DNA of 64,000 nt. Origin: Prochlorococcus marinus str. MIT 9401. GTDB lineage: Bacteria > Cyanobacteriota > Cyanobacteriia > PCC-6307 > Cyanobiaceae. The stretch lies in the NCBI RefSeq assembly GCF_000760095.1, contig NZ_JNAR01000016.1:410620-474619 (forward strand), in the 5' to 3' direction. Under the pieces are notes generated by a model. The model had not been told where the DNA came from. It made no database searches and was given only the letters and a program-made list of their open reading frames with translations. The position numbers and the translations under genes were made by a program. Each line of letters begins with the position of its first letter. The stretch's first letter is position 1. This document shows, piece by piece, positions 1 through 8,696 of the stretch.

Positions 1-1343
1 TCAGCAACATTTCCACTAAATATGAATGTATCTTGTAGAACTACTCCCAACATATTTCTAAGGGTTGCTAAGGGAATATTTTTTATATCAATGTCATCTA
101 TTAAAATTTGTCCTGATTGAGGTTCATACAATCTACATAACAACCTAATAATGGTTGTTTTGCCAGAACCAGTTGGTCCTACGAAAGCTACATGTTCTCC
201 TGGATTGATCAAGAAAGATAAATCTTTGAGGATATGTTCGTCTTCATTATAAAAGAAATTAACATTCTTGAATTCAATCTTTCCCTTAAATTGCTTATTA
301 GCAGTTTGAACATCCTTTGAAAAATTCTTTGCCGAAATAGAATCTTGAATCTGTATTTCTTCATCCAATAATTCATTGATTCTCTCAACCGCAGTAAGGC
401 CTCCTTGAATCTGAGTAAATCTCTCTGCAAGCTGTCTTAAAGGTTCAAAGAGTCTTTGAGAATATAAAATGAATGTTGTCAGTGTCCCTAAACCAATATT
501 TCCAGAGGTAACAAAATACCCTCCAACCGCTAAAACCAAGGAAACTGCTGCAAGCGAAATCCACTCTATAAATGCTGAAATACTACTGTCATAAAAAATA
601 GTTCCATTTACTGCTTTCTTATATGCAACTCCAGTATTAGAAAATTTCTTACTATTAAAAGTTTCTCTTCTAAACATCTGCACAACTTCTAGACCTTGAA
701 GATTCTCTTGAAAATCAGAGTTAAGTTGAGATAACTCTTCTCTTACTTGATAATTAGCCTTTCTATAACGTTTTTGAAGCCAAATAATAAAATATGAAAC
801 TGGAATCTGAGTTAGTAACAATAAAATGGCAAGACCTCGATCAATTGAAAGCATTGTCAAAGAAATTACTATGAGACTTACAAAGTCAGCAATAACTCCA
901 ACTGCCCCACTACCAAAAACCTCGGCTAAAGCATCAACATCATTTGTTAGTCTCGTTAATAATTTCCCTACAGGCATTTTATCGTGATATTTAAGAGATA
1001 AAGATATTGAATGATCAAAAAGTTCTCTTCTTATCCTTGCTGTCAAACGTTGACCCACTGCTTGAATATTGTAAGTTTGGTATCCTTGCAAAACCAATCT
1101 AAATAGTACAGTTATAAATAAAGTTAAGATTATGGCATTTATTGACTGCCCAAAGAAAGTTTTACTTAGCCAAACATCAGTAGTTTCGTTCTTGAGAATG
1201 GTAATTGCTTGACCAACTAATAATGGTTGAATAGCTCCAGAGAAAGAAACAGGTAACAAAAATATCAAGATTAGATAGATTGTTTTTTTGTCTTTAGTTA
1301 AATATTTACCTAACTTTTTAATCCTTCTAAAATCATTAAACAT
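1..1343 (-). CDS. ABC-type exporter, fused permease and ATPase (3' end cut off by the window)
   Basis: An inner-membrane export half-transporter of the multidrug/lipid ABC family; the substrate cannot be told from sequence. Reading from the ATG at 1343, a hydrophobic six-helix-type region covers roughly residues 20-310. An ATPase domain follows with Walker A GPTGSGKT at residues 389-396 and a Q-loop motif VLQDTFIFSGN near the window edge. The ABC signature and Walker B lie outside the window, so the gene is incomplete here by position, not by mutation. It starts 12 nt after the hisG stop on the same strand and may be cotranscribed with hisG, though no functional link is evident. Confidence 0.9.
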   Translation of the reverse strand, partial: MFNDFRRIKKLGKYLTKDKKTIYLILIFLLPVSFSGAIQPLLVGQAITILKNETTDVWLSKTFFGQSINAIILTLFITVLFRLVLQGYQTYNIQAVGQRLTARIRRELFDHSISLSLKYHDKMPVGKLLTRLTNDVDALAEVFGSGAVGVIADFVSLIVISLTMLSIDRGLAILLLLTQIPVSYFIIWLQKRYRKANYQVREELSQLNSDFQENLQGLEVVQMFRRETFNSKKFSNTGVAYKKAVNGTIFYDSSISAFIEWISLAAVSLVLAVGGYFVTSGNIGLGTLTTFILYSQRLFEPLRQLAERFTQIQGGLTAVERINELLDEEIQIQDSISAKNFSKDVQTANKQFKGKIEFKNVNFFYNEDEHILKDLSFLINPGEHVAFVGPTGSGKTTIIRLLCRLYEPQSGQILIDDIDIKNIPLATLRNMLGVVLQDTFIFSGNVA

Positions 1344-1355
1344 TAAATTATTCTT

Positions 1356-1994
1356 TTATAAAACATTAGTAGATTCTATTGATAAAATTGTATCTCTGAG
1401 ATGATTATCATCTAGCCTCATAGATAAAGGATTTCCAATAAGCCTTGCAGTTGAGTAGAAAAGATCATCTATTTTAATTAAACCATTCTCTTTAAGAGTT
1501 TTACCGGTTGCCACCAAATCAACTATTGCTTCTGCCATACCTGTAATAGGGCCAAGTTCGACTGATCCTGTCAAATGAACAATCTCTACAGGAATGTTTA
1601 ATTCTTCAAAATAAGATCTTGCTGTTTTTATAAATTTACTTGCTACTTTACAATTCGCTGGAAGATCAGTTGGTTTTGAATAATTGCTATTTTCCTTGAC
1701 CGCCAACGACATATGACACCCCCCAAAACCTAAATCTAATAGCTTTGCGACTTTTAATTCAGATTCTCGTAAAACGTCATAACCAACAATTCCCAAATCA
1801 GCTTGACCATAACTAACGTAAACAGGGACATCTCCATTTCTTACTAATAAAGCTTTTGCCCGTTTGCAATTTGATTCAAAGGTTAATGATCTATTGTTTT
1901 TATCTAACGCATCAGAAAAATCTAATCCAGCTCTTTTAAAAGTTGAAATTGAATCTTTTAACAGAGCTCCTTTTGGTAAAGCTATAGTAAACAT
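1356..1994 (-). CDS. hisG: ATP phosphoribosyltransferase, short form (first step of histidine synthesis)
   Basis: Catalyses condensation of ATP with PRPP to phosphoribosyl-ATP, the committed step of histidine synthesis, in the cytoplasm. The protein opens with the typical [12 protein letters not shown] start. The family signature lies around residues 142-171 ([20 protein letters not shown]). At 212 residues it is the short form lacking the C-terminal ACT-like regulatory domain. Short HisG enzymes work as a hetero-octamer with HisZ, so a hisZ is expected elsewhere in the genome; none is in this window. The upstream neighbour on the other strand is the glyoxalase II gene, about 40 bp away. Confidence 0.95.
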   Translation of the reverse strand: MFTIALPKGALLKDSISTFKRAGLDFSDALDKNNRSLTFESNCKRAKALLVRNGDVPVYVSYGQADLGIVGYDVLRESELKVAKLLDLGFGGCHMSLAVKENSNYSKPTDLPANCKVASKFIKTARSYFEELNIPVEIVHLTGSVELGPITGMAEAIVDLVATGKTLKENGLIKIDDLFYSTARLIGNPLSMRLDDNHLRDTILSIESTNVL

Positions 1995-2034
1995 AGATCA
2001 ATTTCTTCCAAGGATTATTCATTCTAATTTAACA

Positions 2035-2775
2035 ATGGAATTAAATAAAGCTCGAATTATAATCGGACTTAGAGTTTTAAGTGATAACGTCATTTGGCTA
2101 TGGGTAAAAGATAAATCGGTTGTGGTTGTAGATCCATCTGTTCACGAACCAGTAATTAGATATATTGATAAAAATAATTTTCACTTAAAAGCCATTTTCC
2201 AAACTCATCATCACTCGGACCATATTGGAGGGACGAAGTCTCTTATTGAAAGATGGCCAAATGTAAAAGTGATTGCTTCCTCCAAAGAAAAAAAGCGAAT
2301 ACCTTTTCAAAATGTATCTGTAGAGGATGGAGAAATTTTGAATATTTTAGATGAAGAAGTAAAAATAATTGAAGTATTAGGGCACACAAGCTCTCATATT
2401 GCATTCTTTTTGAATGGGGAAAATCCTGTCCTTTTTATTGGTGATACATTATTTTCTGGTGGCTGTGGAAGAATTTTTGAAGGAACTAATAAACAAATGT
2501 ATTCTTCACTAGAAAGAATCAAATCTTTACCAAAAAATACTCTCATATATTGTGCACATGAATATACTAAGTCAAATATATTGTGGGCATTGAATCTCAA
2601 GCCGAAAGATCAAGATATAAAAAATAAACTTTCAGAAGTTGAAAAAAAAATTTCTCTTAATGAATTGACAATTCCATTTTTACTTGATGAAGAAATGAAA
2701 ATAAACCTTTTCTTAAGAGCAAAAAATTTAGAGGAATTTACTTTTTTAAGAGCAAATAAAGATTTATGGGTTTAA
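2035..2775 (+). CDS. gloB: Hydroxyacylglutathione hydrolase (glyoxalase II), metallo-beta-lactamase fold
   Basis: Hydrolyses S-lactoylglutathione in methylglyoxal detoxification, in the cytoplasm. The metal-binding motif THHHSDH is at residues 57-63. Further metal ligands are plausible in GHTSSH (about residue 114), [11 protein letters not shown] (about 133) and CAHEY (about 171). The open frame extends upstream to 1864, but that part lies antisense to the hisG 5' end. The ATG at 2035 gives [10 protein letters not shown] followed directly by the beta-lactamase fold, 246 residues, close to the family norm, so I chose it. The gene is divergent from hisG and followed by ridA 24 bp downstream. 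Confidence 0.9.
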   Translation: MELNKARIIIGLRVLSDNVIWLWVKDKSVVVVDPSVHEPVIRYIDKNNFHLKAIFQTHHHSDHIGGTKSLIERWPNVKVIASSKEKKRIPFQNVSVEDGEILNILDEEVKIIEVLGHTSSHIAFFLNGENPVLFIGDTLFSGGCGRIFEGTNKQMYSSLERIKSLPKNTLIYCAHEYTKSNILWALNLKPKDQDIKNKLSEVEKKISLNELTIPFLLDEEMKINLFLRAKNLEEFTFLRANKDLWV

Positions 2776-2799
2776 ATAGATAGGTATCTTCTTAAGCAA

Positions 2800-3192
2800 A
2801 TGTCCCCCAAACAAGTAATTAAAACATCAAATGCTCCAGATCCTGTCGGTCCCTATAATCAAGCAATAAAAGCAGGGGATTTTATCTATTGTTCTGGTCA
2901 AATTGCTATAGACCCAGCTTTAAACGAAATAACATGTTTAGGAGATATAGAGAAGGAAACTATCCAAGTTTTAAAAAATCTTGCAGCAGTTCTTAAAGCT
3001 GGTGGAGCAAAGATAGAGGATGTAATAAAAACAACTATTTACTTAACCGACTTAAGTAATTTTCAAGTTGTCAATAAAATATATAGTGATTTTTTTAATG
3101 TAGAAAATCCTCCAGCAAGGGCCTGCGTGGAAGTGTCATCTCTACCTAAAGGAGTTTTAGTTGAAATAGATTGCGTCGCATTTCTAGATTAA
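2800..3192 (+). CDS. ridA: RidA family reactive enamine/imine deaminase
   Basis: Hydrolyses reactive enamine/imine intermediates made by PLP enzymes such as threonine dehydratase, protecting amino-acid metabolism. At 130 residues it has the standard family length. It shows DPVGPYNQAIKAGDFIYCSGQ near the N-terminus (about residues 14-34) and the family signature RACVEVSSLPKGVLVEID near the C-terminus, with the arginine that contacts the substrate carboxylate. It follows gloB closely, so the pair may form a small metabolite-damage-control unit; that link is inference. An AT-rich hairpin overlaps the stop codon. Confidence 0.93.
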   Translation: MSPKQVIKTSNAPDPVGPYNQAIKAGDFIYCSGQIAIDPALNEITCLGDIEKETIQVLKNLAAVLKAGGAKIEDVIKTTIYLTDLSNFQVVNKIYSDFFNVENPPARACVEVSSLPKGVLVEIDCVAFLD

Positions 3193-3212
3193 TTTCTAAT
3201 TATTTAGAAATT
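3191..3212 (+). terminator. AT-rich hairpin at the end of ridA
   Basis: A 9-bp stem (AATTTCTAA paired with TTAGAAATT, loop TTAT) overlaps the ridA stop codon. Only a short T-run follows, so it may protect the 3' end or terminate weakly rather than act as a strong intrinsic terminator. Confidence 0.45.
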
Positions 3213-3277
3213 TGAAATATGCCCCAATTGTGCACCATAGTTGTATAGATTATTAGTTGATAATTCATCTTTGATCT

Positions 3278-3505
3278 ATGTCAGCAGCAAAGCTTAATAT
3301 AGATGAACTAGAAGCAGGTTATCCTTTATTTTGCAAAGCTCTTAGACTATTAATTCTAAAAGGTAACTCAGTCAAAGATATACAAAAGACCGTGTGTTGG
3401 GGACATCTTGAAACTTTAAATAGATGTCTACCTGGTAGATATAAAGCACCAACATATCTAATGGCTTTAATCAAAAGAGATATTGCAAAGCCAAATAATT
3501 ATTAA
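3278..3505 (+). CDS. Small conserved-type hypothetical protein (75 aa)
   Basis: I do not recognise a family. The product is a short, soluble, mostly helical protein with two cysteines in its middle and a basic C-terminal half (for example CLPGRYKAPTYLMALIKRDI). There is no signal peptide or membrane segment. It fills the gap between ridA and the convergent acRAF gene, stopping 6 bp before it. The compact fit, ATG start and codon use like its neighbours argue for a real gene. A role linked to the adjacent carboxysome operon is possible but unsupported. Confidence 0.65.
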   Translation: MSAAKLNIDELEAGYPLFCKALRLLILKGNSVKDIQKTVCWGHLETLNRCLPGRYKAPTYLMALIKRDIAKPNNY

Positions 3506-3511
3506 AAAGAA

Positions 3512-3751
3512 CTAATCTTCTAAATAAAATTTATCAATATCCATTGAAAAGTCTTTTTCCTTATCTGATATTTCTTTGTTATCTAAAAATATTGAAAGAC
3601 TTACAAAATTCTTACCGAAGCTGATATTTGGATAGATATCCCTTTCTTTGCATAATTTCTCAATTTCCTCCATGAATTTACTAATTTTTGAGTATTGATC
3701 AAATTCAAATCTTTTTTCAATCCTCAAAGGTGATTCTCTTTCATTCCACAT
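3512..3751 (-). CDS. acRAF: acRAF, pterin-dehydratase-like RuBisCO assembly factor of alpha-carboxysomes
   Basis: Small (79 aa) protein with the PCD fold, found at the 3' end of alpha-carboxysome operons and known to help form I RuBisCO assembly. It has the fold's order of a helix (residues about 20-40) and beta strand (FVSLSIFL), but the catalytic histidine pair of true dehydratases is absent: the equivalent place reads YPNISFGKNF. A true dehydratase with NHHPYWENVY is encoded at 62824-63114, which makes the contrast clear. It lies 74 bp after csoS4B and is probably the last gene of the carboxysome operon. Confidence 0.8.
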   Translation of the reverse strand: MWNERESPLRIEKRFEFDQYSKISKFMEEIEKLCKERDIYPNISFGKNFVSLSIFLDNKEISDKEKDFSMDIDKFYLED

Positions 3752-3825
3752 TACATTCTTTATTCAAGACTAATTACACTATACATTCAACAAAATTTCT
3801 CAATAAATTTTTGAAGTTAAAATTT

Positions 3826-4074
3826 TTAGTCACTCTCCCAATAATCAATAATACCTCCAATTGTTAAATCCGTTTGAACTTCTGGGTTAGGGCATGCAAA
3901 TCTCGCAGCAGAGCCACTGGCAGTAAAAACCCAGTTACCTTCTCTAGCACCAACAGGATCAACAGCAACTAATTTCTTGCCCTTATTATTTTCCAAAATT
4001 CTTAAATTCATATGTCCTAAGCCAGCGACTCTTTGAGTACATACCATTCTTCCTAAAACCTTCATAATTTCCAT
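3826..4074 (-). CDS. csoS4B: Carboxysome vertex (pentamer) shell protein CsoS4B
   Basis: Bacterial microcompartment vertex protein (EutN/CcmL type) whose pentamers cap the corners of the alpha-carboxysome shell. At 82 residues it has the family length. It shows the beta-barrel pattern MKVLGRMVCTQRVAGLGHMNL, a VDPVGAREGNWVFTASGSAAR stretch with the glycine-serine loop, and DLTIGGIIDYW at the C-terminus. A very strong Shine-Dalgarno (AAGGAGGAT) ends 8-9 nt upstream of the ATG at 4074 and supports that start over the second Met. It follows its paralogue csoS4A by 18 bp. Confidence 0.93.
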   Translation of the reverse strand: MEIMKVLGRMVCTQRVAGLGHMNLRILENNKGKKLVAVDPVGAREGNWVFTASGSAARFACPNPEVQTDLTIGGIIDYWESD

Positions 4075-4092
4075 AATTTATATCCTCCTTTT

Positions 4093-4344
4093 TTATGACT
4101 TGTCAGGATCCCAATGATCAATTATTCCAACAATCGTTAGATCGCTTGGATAAGATTTGCTTCCAGCTGCTTCCCTAGCAGCAGAACTTCCAACACAAAT
4201 AACCCAATCTCCTGGCTTACAGCCAACAGCATCAACTGCAACTTTTTTAGAAGAACCATCTAATACAACCTGCAGATGTTTATGTTCAAAACCAGGAATC
4301 CTATTGGTAGAAACAAGTGGTTTTACAACCTTGCAAATCAACAT
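4093..4344 (-). CDS. csoS4A: Carboxysome vertex (pentamer) shell protein CsoS4A
   Basis: First of two paralogous pentameric vertex proteins of the alpha-carboxysome. It has 83 residues with MLICKVVKPLVSTNRIPG at the start, a VDAVGCKPGDWVICVGSSAAR core and DLTIVGIIDHWDPD at the end, matching CsoS4B segment by segment. Its ATG lies 2 nt after the csoSCA stop. The ribosome site (GAGGAGG) is inside the last codons of csoSCA, which suggests translational coupling and a fixed low dose of this twelve-vertex component. Confidence 0.94.
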   Translation of the reverse strand: MLICKVVKPLVSTNRIPGFEHKHLQVVLDGSSKKVAVDAVGCKPGDWVICVGSSAAREAAGSKSYPSDLTIVGIIDHWDPDKS

Positions 4345-4346
4345 AA

Positions 4347-5876
4347 TTAGTGAGCCTCCTCTGTTTTTTTATCTAAAGACATTCCAATAATTTTGGCGGA
4401 ATGAATTTTGTCCCTATCTCTAATAGTAGAGCAAGTATGTAACAAACCTTGATCAACTAAATTTTTATATCTAATTGATATCGCATTATTAACTCTTTCA
4501 CAATCTTTTATTGCCCTCTCTTTTGCACCAGGCACTTTTCCAGAGTAATCAAATCTTATTACTACTGGAATAGGTAGATCTTGAGAAACATTTAATCCAG
4601 AAAAAATCTTCACTCCTACATCTAAATCTGGAGCCCCTTCTTCGACTGTATCTAAATGAGCAAAATAAGTTAAATTTCTGAGATGTACTTCTTTAAAACC
4701 TATACCTACTCCAATAAACCTCTCTGCATGTCCAATATCTTCATAGGAACCATTATGAAAACTCTTAACATAATCAATTTGAGAAATATTATTGACGATT
4801 AATTTATACATAAATTTTTCCAGTCCACTGAGTTTATCTTTTGAAGATTGTTTAGAAATTATTTGACAAATTTCTCTCTCTGCATCCTCTTGTGAAAAGT
4901 TTATTGTTGAATTATAAATTTCCAAAGTAGAAATAGTTTTTTCTAAATCAATCCCTCCATCCCTTGTTGACAAATGTATTTTTAATGAATCAGTGTCTGT
5001 ATCAAGTCCAATTAACATTAAATCCACAGAAGCACCACAGCAAAAGCTATTCTCTACAGCCTCTTTGAAAGCATATAGTTTACTTCTACCTTCTTCTGCT
5101 GCCAACTCGTCATTACTTCCATGAGCTGCACATCCCTGATGCAAAGGATCTACAGAACTAAAATGATAAGTTACAACTTTCAAATACCTGGTATCTTTAT
5201 GCGCTTCATTAGGGATATTCTCTCTATATCTTTTATGTTCAGTTTTTACCCATCGATTAACGGTATTTTCAATATCAAATAGTGCTCCAGCATGGGATCT
5301 TCTTCTTACTGAACTAAAAGGTATTCTCATTACATAAGCAATTGAATGAGCTAATCTTCCATCTGAACAAGGAGTTATATCAAGTAAATGTATTCCACAA
5401 TCTAAGAGAAATTTTTCAAAGTCTTCCGCATCCCTACTTCCAGCAGCACCGTCAAGTGGATCATTGTTAAAAAAATTGTCGCTGAGTTTCTCATGCTGTT
5501 TGAAAGCACACCATGCATATAAAGCCCTCATATCAAGAGGTTTAACCCAGGATTTATCTAATACATGTAGGGGTAAATCTATTCCCAAATTTTTTCTTGA
5601 TATTTTCTGAGCCTTATTTATAAAATCTTCGTGATGTTGAATTCGAGCAATTTCCTTGAGAGTTGGAACAATTTCGTCAAAACCACCTTTTATTTTACTT
5701 TCATACCTAAATAGATTTTCATTTTGGATATTGTTGGTTAATTTATGAGACTTTCCAGAATTTGGGGAATTATTTGATTCTTTAGTTTGTATATGGATAT
5801 TTTCAGTAAAAGTTTTCATTGGAGCTGTTGGCCCCAATGTGAAGTTCTTGGCTTTAGCCAGTCCTCTTAAAGGCAT
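4347..5876 (-). CDS. csoSCA: Carboxysomal carbonic anhydrase CsoSCA (CsoS3)
   Basis: Shell-associated carbonic anhydrase that converts bicarbonate to CO2 for RuBisCO inside the carboxysome. It has 509 residues, typical of the family, with a basic, disordered N-terminal tail (about residues 1-50) that in this family binds RuBisCO. A helical domain, a catalytic domain and a degenerate repeat follow. Zinc-ligand candidates are in DITPCSDGRLAH and in LHQGCAAHGSND. It starts 7 nt after the csoS2 stop and ends 2 nt before csoS4A, firmly within the operon. Confidence 0.95.
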   Translation of the reverse strand: MPLRGLAKAKNFTLGPTAPMKTFTENIHIQTKESNNSPNSGKSHKLTNNIQNENLFRYESKIKGGFDEIVPTLKEIARIQHHEDFINKAQKISRKNLGIDLPLHVLDKSWVKPLDMRALYAWCAFKQHEKLSDNFFNNDPLDGAAGSRDAEDFEKFLLDCGIHLLDITPCSDGRLAHSIAYVMRIPFSSVRRRSHAGALFDIENTVNRWVKTEHKRYRENIPNEAHKDTRYLKVVTYHFSSVDPLHQGCAAHGSNDELAAEEGRSKLYAFKEAVENSFCCGASVDLMLIGLDTDTDSLKIHLSTRDGGIDLEKTISTLEIYNSTINFSQEDAEREICQIISKQSSKDKLSGLEKFMYKLIVNNISQIDYVKSFHNGSYEDIGHAERFIGVGIGFKEVHLRNLTYFAHLDTVEEGAPDLDVGVKIFSGLNVSQDLPIPVVIRFDYSGKVPGAKERAIKDCERVNNAISIRYKNLVDQGLLHTCSTIRDRDKIHSAKIIGMSLDKKTEEAH

Positions 5877-5883
5877 TATTTAC

Positions 5884-8181
5884 TTAACCTCTTGCACCAC
5901 CTGAAAAGGTAACAAGTTGTCCTTCACGAGTATTGCCACTAGATCCAGTTATCAAGAAATCTGGTTTTTCTGTTTCCTCATTTCTTTTAACTTCCATAGG
6001 GGGCATTGCGCTCATAAATCCTGCTCTTGATGGATTTCGCTTTCTAGAGGAAGCTCCTTCTGTACCTGTTACCTTATCACCGCGATCCCAATCATCTCCA
6101 GTTACGTTTCCTACTGATTGTCCTTCACCAGTAATCCTTGATGCGACTCTTTTTTCAGGTGTCTTTGCAGCCCGGTCTACCTCTTCAATTTCCATTTTTT
6201 GTTTATAAGTTATATTTTTATTAGGTTCAAATCTAAATTTTTCAGTCCCAGTGACCTTATCAACTGCCATATCAAAAGGTCCTGTTACCTTTGAACCATT
6301 TTCATATTCATTACCTGTAACTCCTTGAGTATTTTTTTCAGAATACTTATCTCTTGATGGTGATTTAACAGAGAATTCATTCCAAGAGTTACCTGCTGAC
6401 TTTTCCTGGTTCGCATAAGCAGTATCATTTGGCGGATTATCACAAGCTTGTGAGATCTGATCTCCACCAACATAAGGAGTCCCTGTTAGATTTTTGCACG
6501 CACCTTTCTTAGCACCAGTCATTACTCCGCCAATTCCTGGTTGTTGTCCTGTAAGTCTGGCATTTGAATTATTTCCAGAATTAACTGTTGCTCGTGATTT
6601 CATATCTTCAGAAGTTTCATTATTACAATTCTCATTAATCTGATCTAAGCCTGCGTATGGTGTTCCCGTTAACACTTTGCATGAACCTGGTTCATCTCCA
6701 GTTACTATTTTTGATCTTCCTGTCATAGTCCCGCTTATTAAATTTGACTTTGAAGAAAGGCTTAAACCTACTTTTCTAGCTTCTGGTTTTGGTTTTGAAC
6801 CGCAAAACTTCTCATATTGTTGAGATCCTATGTACTCATCACCAGTTACATTCTTGCAACTCCCATGTTCATTACCTGTCATATGGTCTGATCTACCTAC
6901 CCCTGTACCAGTTACATTATTCCCATTAAGAGTGTTGTAACTGCCAACTTTTTCAAATGCTTTACCTTTTGGATTTGGCTCTGAGCCAAGATATTGATCT
7001 CCAGTTAACTGATGTCCAGAACCTGATTCATCTCCAGTAACCAGGGTTGATCTACCAGGAAGTGATCCAGATACTTTTAATCCATCAGTTGTAGTACTAT
7101 GTTTAACCTTTGAAGGATTTTTGGGAACATCACCACAATACTTCTGTGATTGATTAGCAGATACATATTCAGTTCCTGTAAGATTTTTACAAGTCCCAGG
7201 CTCATCGCCTGTGACCCTCTCAGATCTACCAACTTCATTTCCAGTTACTTTATTACCTGATGTTGTAGAGGTAACAGTAGATCTAAGTGGCTGTTTATAA
7301 CTTGGTCTATCTTGACAAAATTGATCAACGACTTCTGATCCCATATATTGAGTACCAGTTACAGTCCTGCATGTACTTGCTTCATTACCTGTGGTTTTCA
7401 CAGATCTATTAGCTTGTGTTCCAGTAACTATTTGACCTGAATCAGTTTCACTTTTACCAACTTTCCAGCTAGCATCTGCAATATTTTGTTTGGCTCCATT
7501 CTTATTTGGACCACATGGTCTACATTTACCATTACCTTTTTTGCCTGTGGCACCAGTTTTACTTCTTAGCTCTCTCACTCTCTGAGAAATCTCTCTACTA
7601 CTTAAATCTGGGTCTCCCCTTCTAGCTAAAGAAGCTGCACTGGTATTTTGTTTAGTTGCTGATTTACCATGCTTAGATTGAGCTTCTCTTCTAGCCAAAA
7701 CAATATCTCTACTTGTATTAGTAATAGGCTTTCTCTTTTGTTTAATTCTTCTTTTAACGTTTGGTTTTGATGTTTGAATTTCTGTATTATGTGAGCTTTG
7801 AACTTCCTGATTTTTGCTTATGGAAGTTTTAACTGTGTTTACAGGACTTTCTTTTTTAACATCAGTACGAGTTCTATCGGATGAAGTTATTGCTGATTTC
7901 CCATGAGTAGACATTGCTTTTCTTCTCTCTATTACTAACTCTTTACTAGATAAAGTTGTTGAAGAAGACTTTCTACTTACCTGGTTTTTTGGAATATGTT
8001 TTGTAACTGGTTTAGTAATATTTTGATTATTTGAAGAAGACTGAGTACCAGAAATTTGTATATCTTGTGAAGATCGAACTCTATCTTTAGTAGTCGAAGA
8101 ATAGGCAGCAGCTTTTTTACCGCTATCACTCATCGCCTTTCTTCTTTCTAATGCAATCTCTCTACTGGTTTTTTTTGACAT
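5884..8181 (-). CDS. csoS2: Carboxysome assembly scaffold CsoS2
   Basis: Intrinsically disordered scaffold linking RuBisCO to the alpha-carboxysome shell. About 765 residues from the ATG at 8181; an upstream TTG at 8190 would add only three residues. The N-terminal third carries four RuBisCO-binding basic helix repeats (cores ALERRKAMS, VIERRKAMS, VLARREAQS and the more divergent SQRVRELRS) near residues 10, 83, 160 and 198. The middle third has repeats of the VTGxE...C..LTGxxY type with paired cysteines. The C-terminal region with further VTG motifs ends in DFLITGSSGNTREGQLV and a GGARG tail for shell anchoring. I see no sign of the frameshifted short form known in some proteobacteria, but did not test slippery sites exhaustively. 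Confidence 0.95.
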   Translation of the reverse strand: MSKKTSREIALERRKAMSDSGKKAAAYSSTTKDRVRSSQDIQISGTQSSSNNQNITKPVTKHIPKNQVSRKSSSTTLSSKELVIERRKAMSTHGKSAITSSDRTRTDVKKESPVNTVKTSISKNQEVQSSHNTEIQTSKPNVKRRIKQKRKPITNTSRDIVLARREAQSKHGKSATKQNTSAASLARRGDPDLSSREISQRVRELRSKTGATGKKGNGKCRPCGPNKNGAKQNIADASWKVGKSETDSGQIVTGTQANRSVKTTGNEASTCRTVTGTQYMGSEVVDQFCQDRPSYKQPLRSTVTSTTSGNKVTGNEVGRSERVTGDEPGTCKNLTGTEYVSANQSQKYCGDVPKNPSKVKHSTTTDGLKVSGSLPGRSTLVTGDESGSGHQLTGDQYLGSEPNPKGKAFEKVGSYNTLNGNNVTGTGVGRSDHMTGNEHGSCKNVTGDEYIGSQQYEKFCGSKPKPEARKVGLSLSSKSNLISGTMTGRSKIVTGDEPGSCKVLTGTPYAGLDQINENCNNETSEDMKSRATVNSGNNSNARLTGQQPGIGGVMTGAKKGACKNLTGTPYVGGDQISQACDNPPNDTAYANQEKSAGNSWNEFSVKSPSRDKYSEKNTQGVTGNEYENGSKVTGPFDMAVDKVTGTEKFRFEPNKNITYKQKMEIEEVDRAAKTPEKRVASRITGEGQSVGNVTGDDWDRGDKVTGTEGASSRKRNPSRAGFMSAMPPMEVKRNEETEKPDFLITGSSGNTREGQLVTFSGGARG

Positions 8182-8206
8182 AATCTTCAAATGTGAAACT
8201 CTTTTG

Positions 8207-8241
8207 AAAAAACTTTCTCCAAAAATATTTTTTGGAGAAAG
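8207..8241 (-). terminator. Strong intrinsic-terminator-like hairpin between rbcS and csoS2
   Basis: On the operon strand a 13-bp stem (CTTTCTCCAAAAA with its complement, loop of about 3 nt) is followed by TTTTTT. It lies 24 nt after the rbcS stop and about 26 nt before csoS2. Because csoS2 and the shell genes continue on the same strand, it most likely works as a partial terminator or 3'-end stabiliser that keeps RuBisCO transcripts in excess over scaffold and shell transcripts. Confidence 0.8.
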
Positions 8242-8264
8242 ATATTTACTACATAAAAGTAGAT

Positions 8265-8606
8265 TTAACGTCCTTGGAAAACTACAAAAGCTGTTCCTTG
8301 GCTTTGAGTGTAAGCATCGTATCCGATGATTCTTACATGATGATCAGGGTATGCTCTATGACATGCCTCTAATTCACTTACAACCAAGTTAAGGTCTTTT
8401 TCCCCAAAGAATGGGAGCTTCCAATAAGACCAATAAGTTTGCATACTTCCACTAGGATGAACATGCTCAATAACAGGACTCCAGCCTTGAGCAATTATGT
8501 ATGCAATTTGATCGTATATTTCCTCCTGGGTCATCGGTGGTAAGAAACCGAATGTTTCCAGGGTTGCAACTGTTTGATAGTCGCCTACTGTGCTCTGGAA
8601 AGGCAT
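8265..8606 (-). CDS. rbcS: RuBisCO small subunit, form IA
   Basis: Small subunit of ribulose-1,5-bisphosphate carboxylase/oxygenase (L8S8). It has 113 residues starting MPFQSTVGDYQTVATLETFG, as in marine alpha-cyanobacteria, with conserved SYWKLPFFGE and HVRIIGYD segments. It lacks the longer N-terminal region of form IB enzymes. It follows rbcL by about 90 nt, with a hairpin in the gap, and is separated from csoS2 by a terminator-like hairpin. It acts within the carboxysome lumen. Confidence 0.97.
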   Translation of the reverse strand: MPFQSTVGDYQTVATLETFGFLPPMTQEEIYDQIAYIIAQGWSPVIEHVHPSGSMQTYWSYWKLPFFGEKDLNLVVSELEACHRAYPDHHVRIIGYDAYTQSQGTAFVVFQGR

Positions 8607-8660
8607 AATTAATTTAAATGTGAATGAAATTACTCGTAATAGAACGAGATTTGTAGAAGT

Positions 8661-8682
8661 TTGAGGAGAAGAATCTCCTCAA
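8661..8682 (-). promoter_or_regulatory. Hairpin between rbcL and rbcS
   Basis: A perfect 9-bp stem (TTGAGGAGA with TCTCCTCAA, loop TTCT) lies 14 nt downstream of the rbcL stop. No T-tract follows on the transcribed strand, so it looks like an RNA processing or stabilising element rather than a terminator. The stem contains GGAG, but it is about 55 nt from the rbcS start and so is not its ribosome site. Confidence 0.65.
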
Positions 8683-8696
8683 TTTTGAAATCTGGT

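Noticed and set aside
1864..2034. N-terminal extension of the glyoxalase II gene
   Set aside because: It lies antisense to the hisG 5' end and the fold begins after the ATG at 2035.
4157..4390. Plus-strand reading across csoS4A
   Set aside because: It is a shadow of the vertex-protein gene, which has family motifs and a strong ribosome site.
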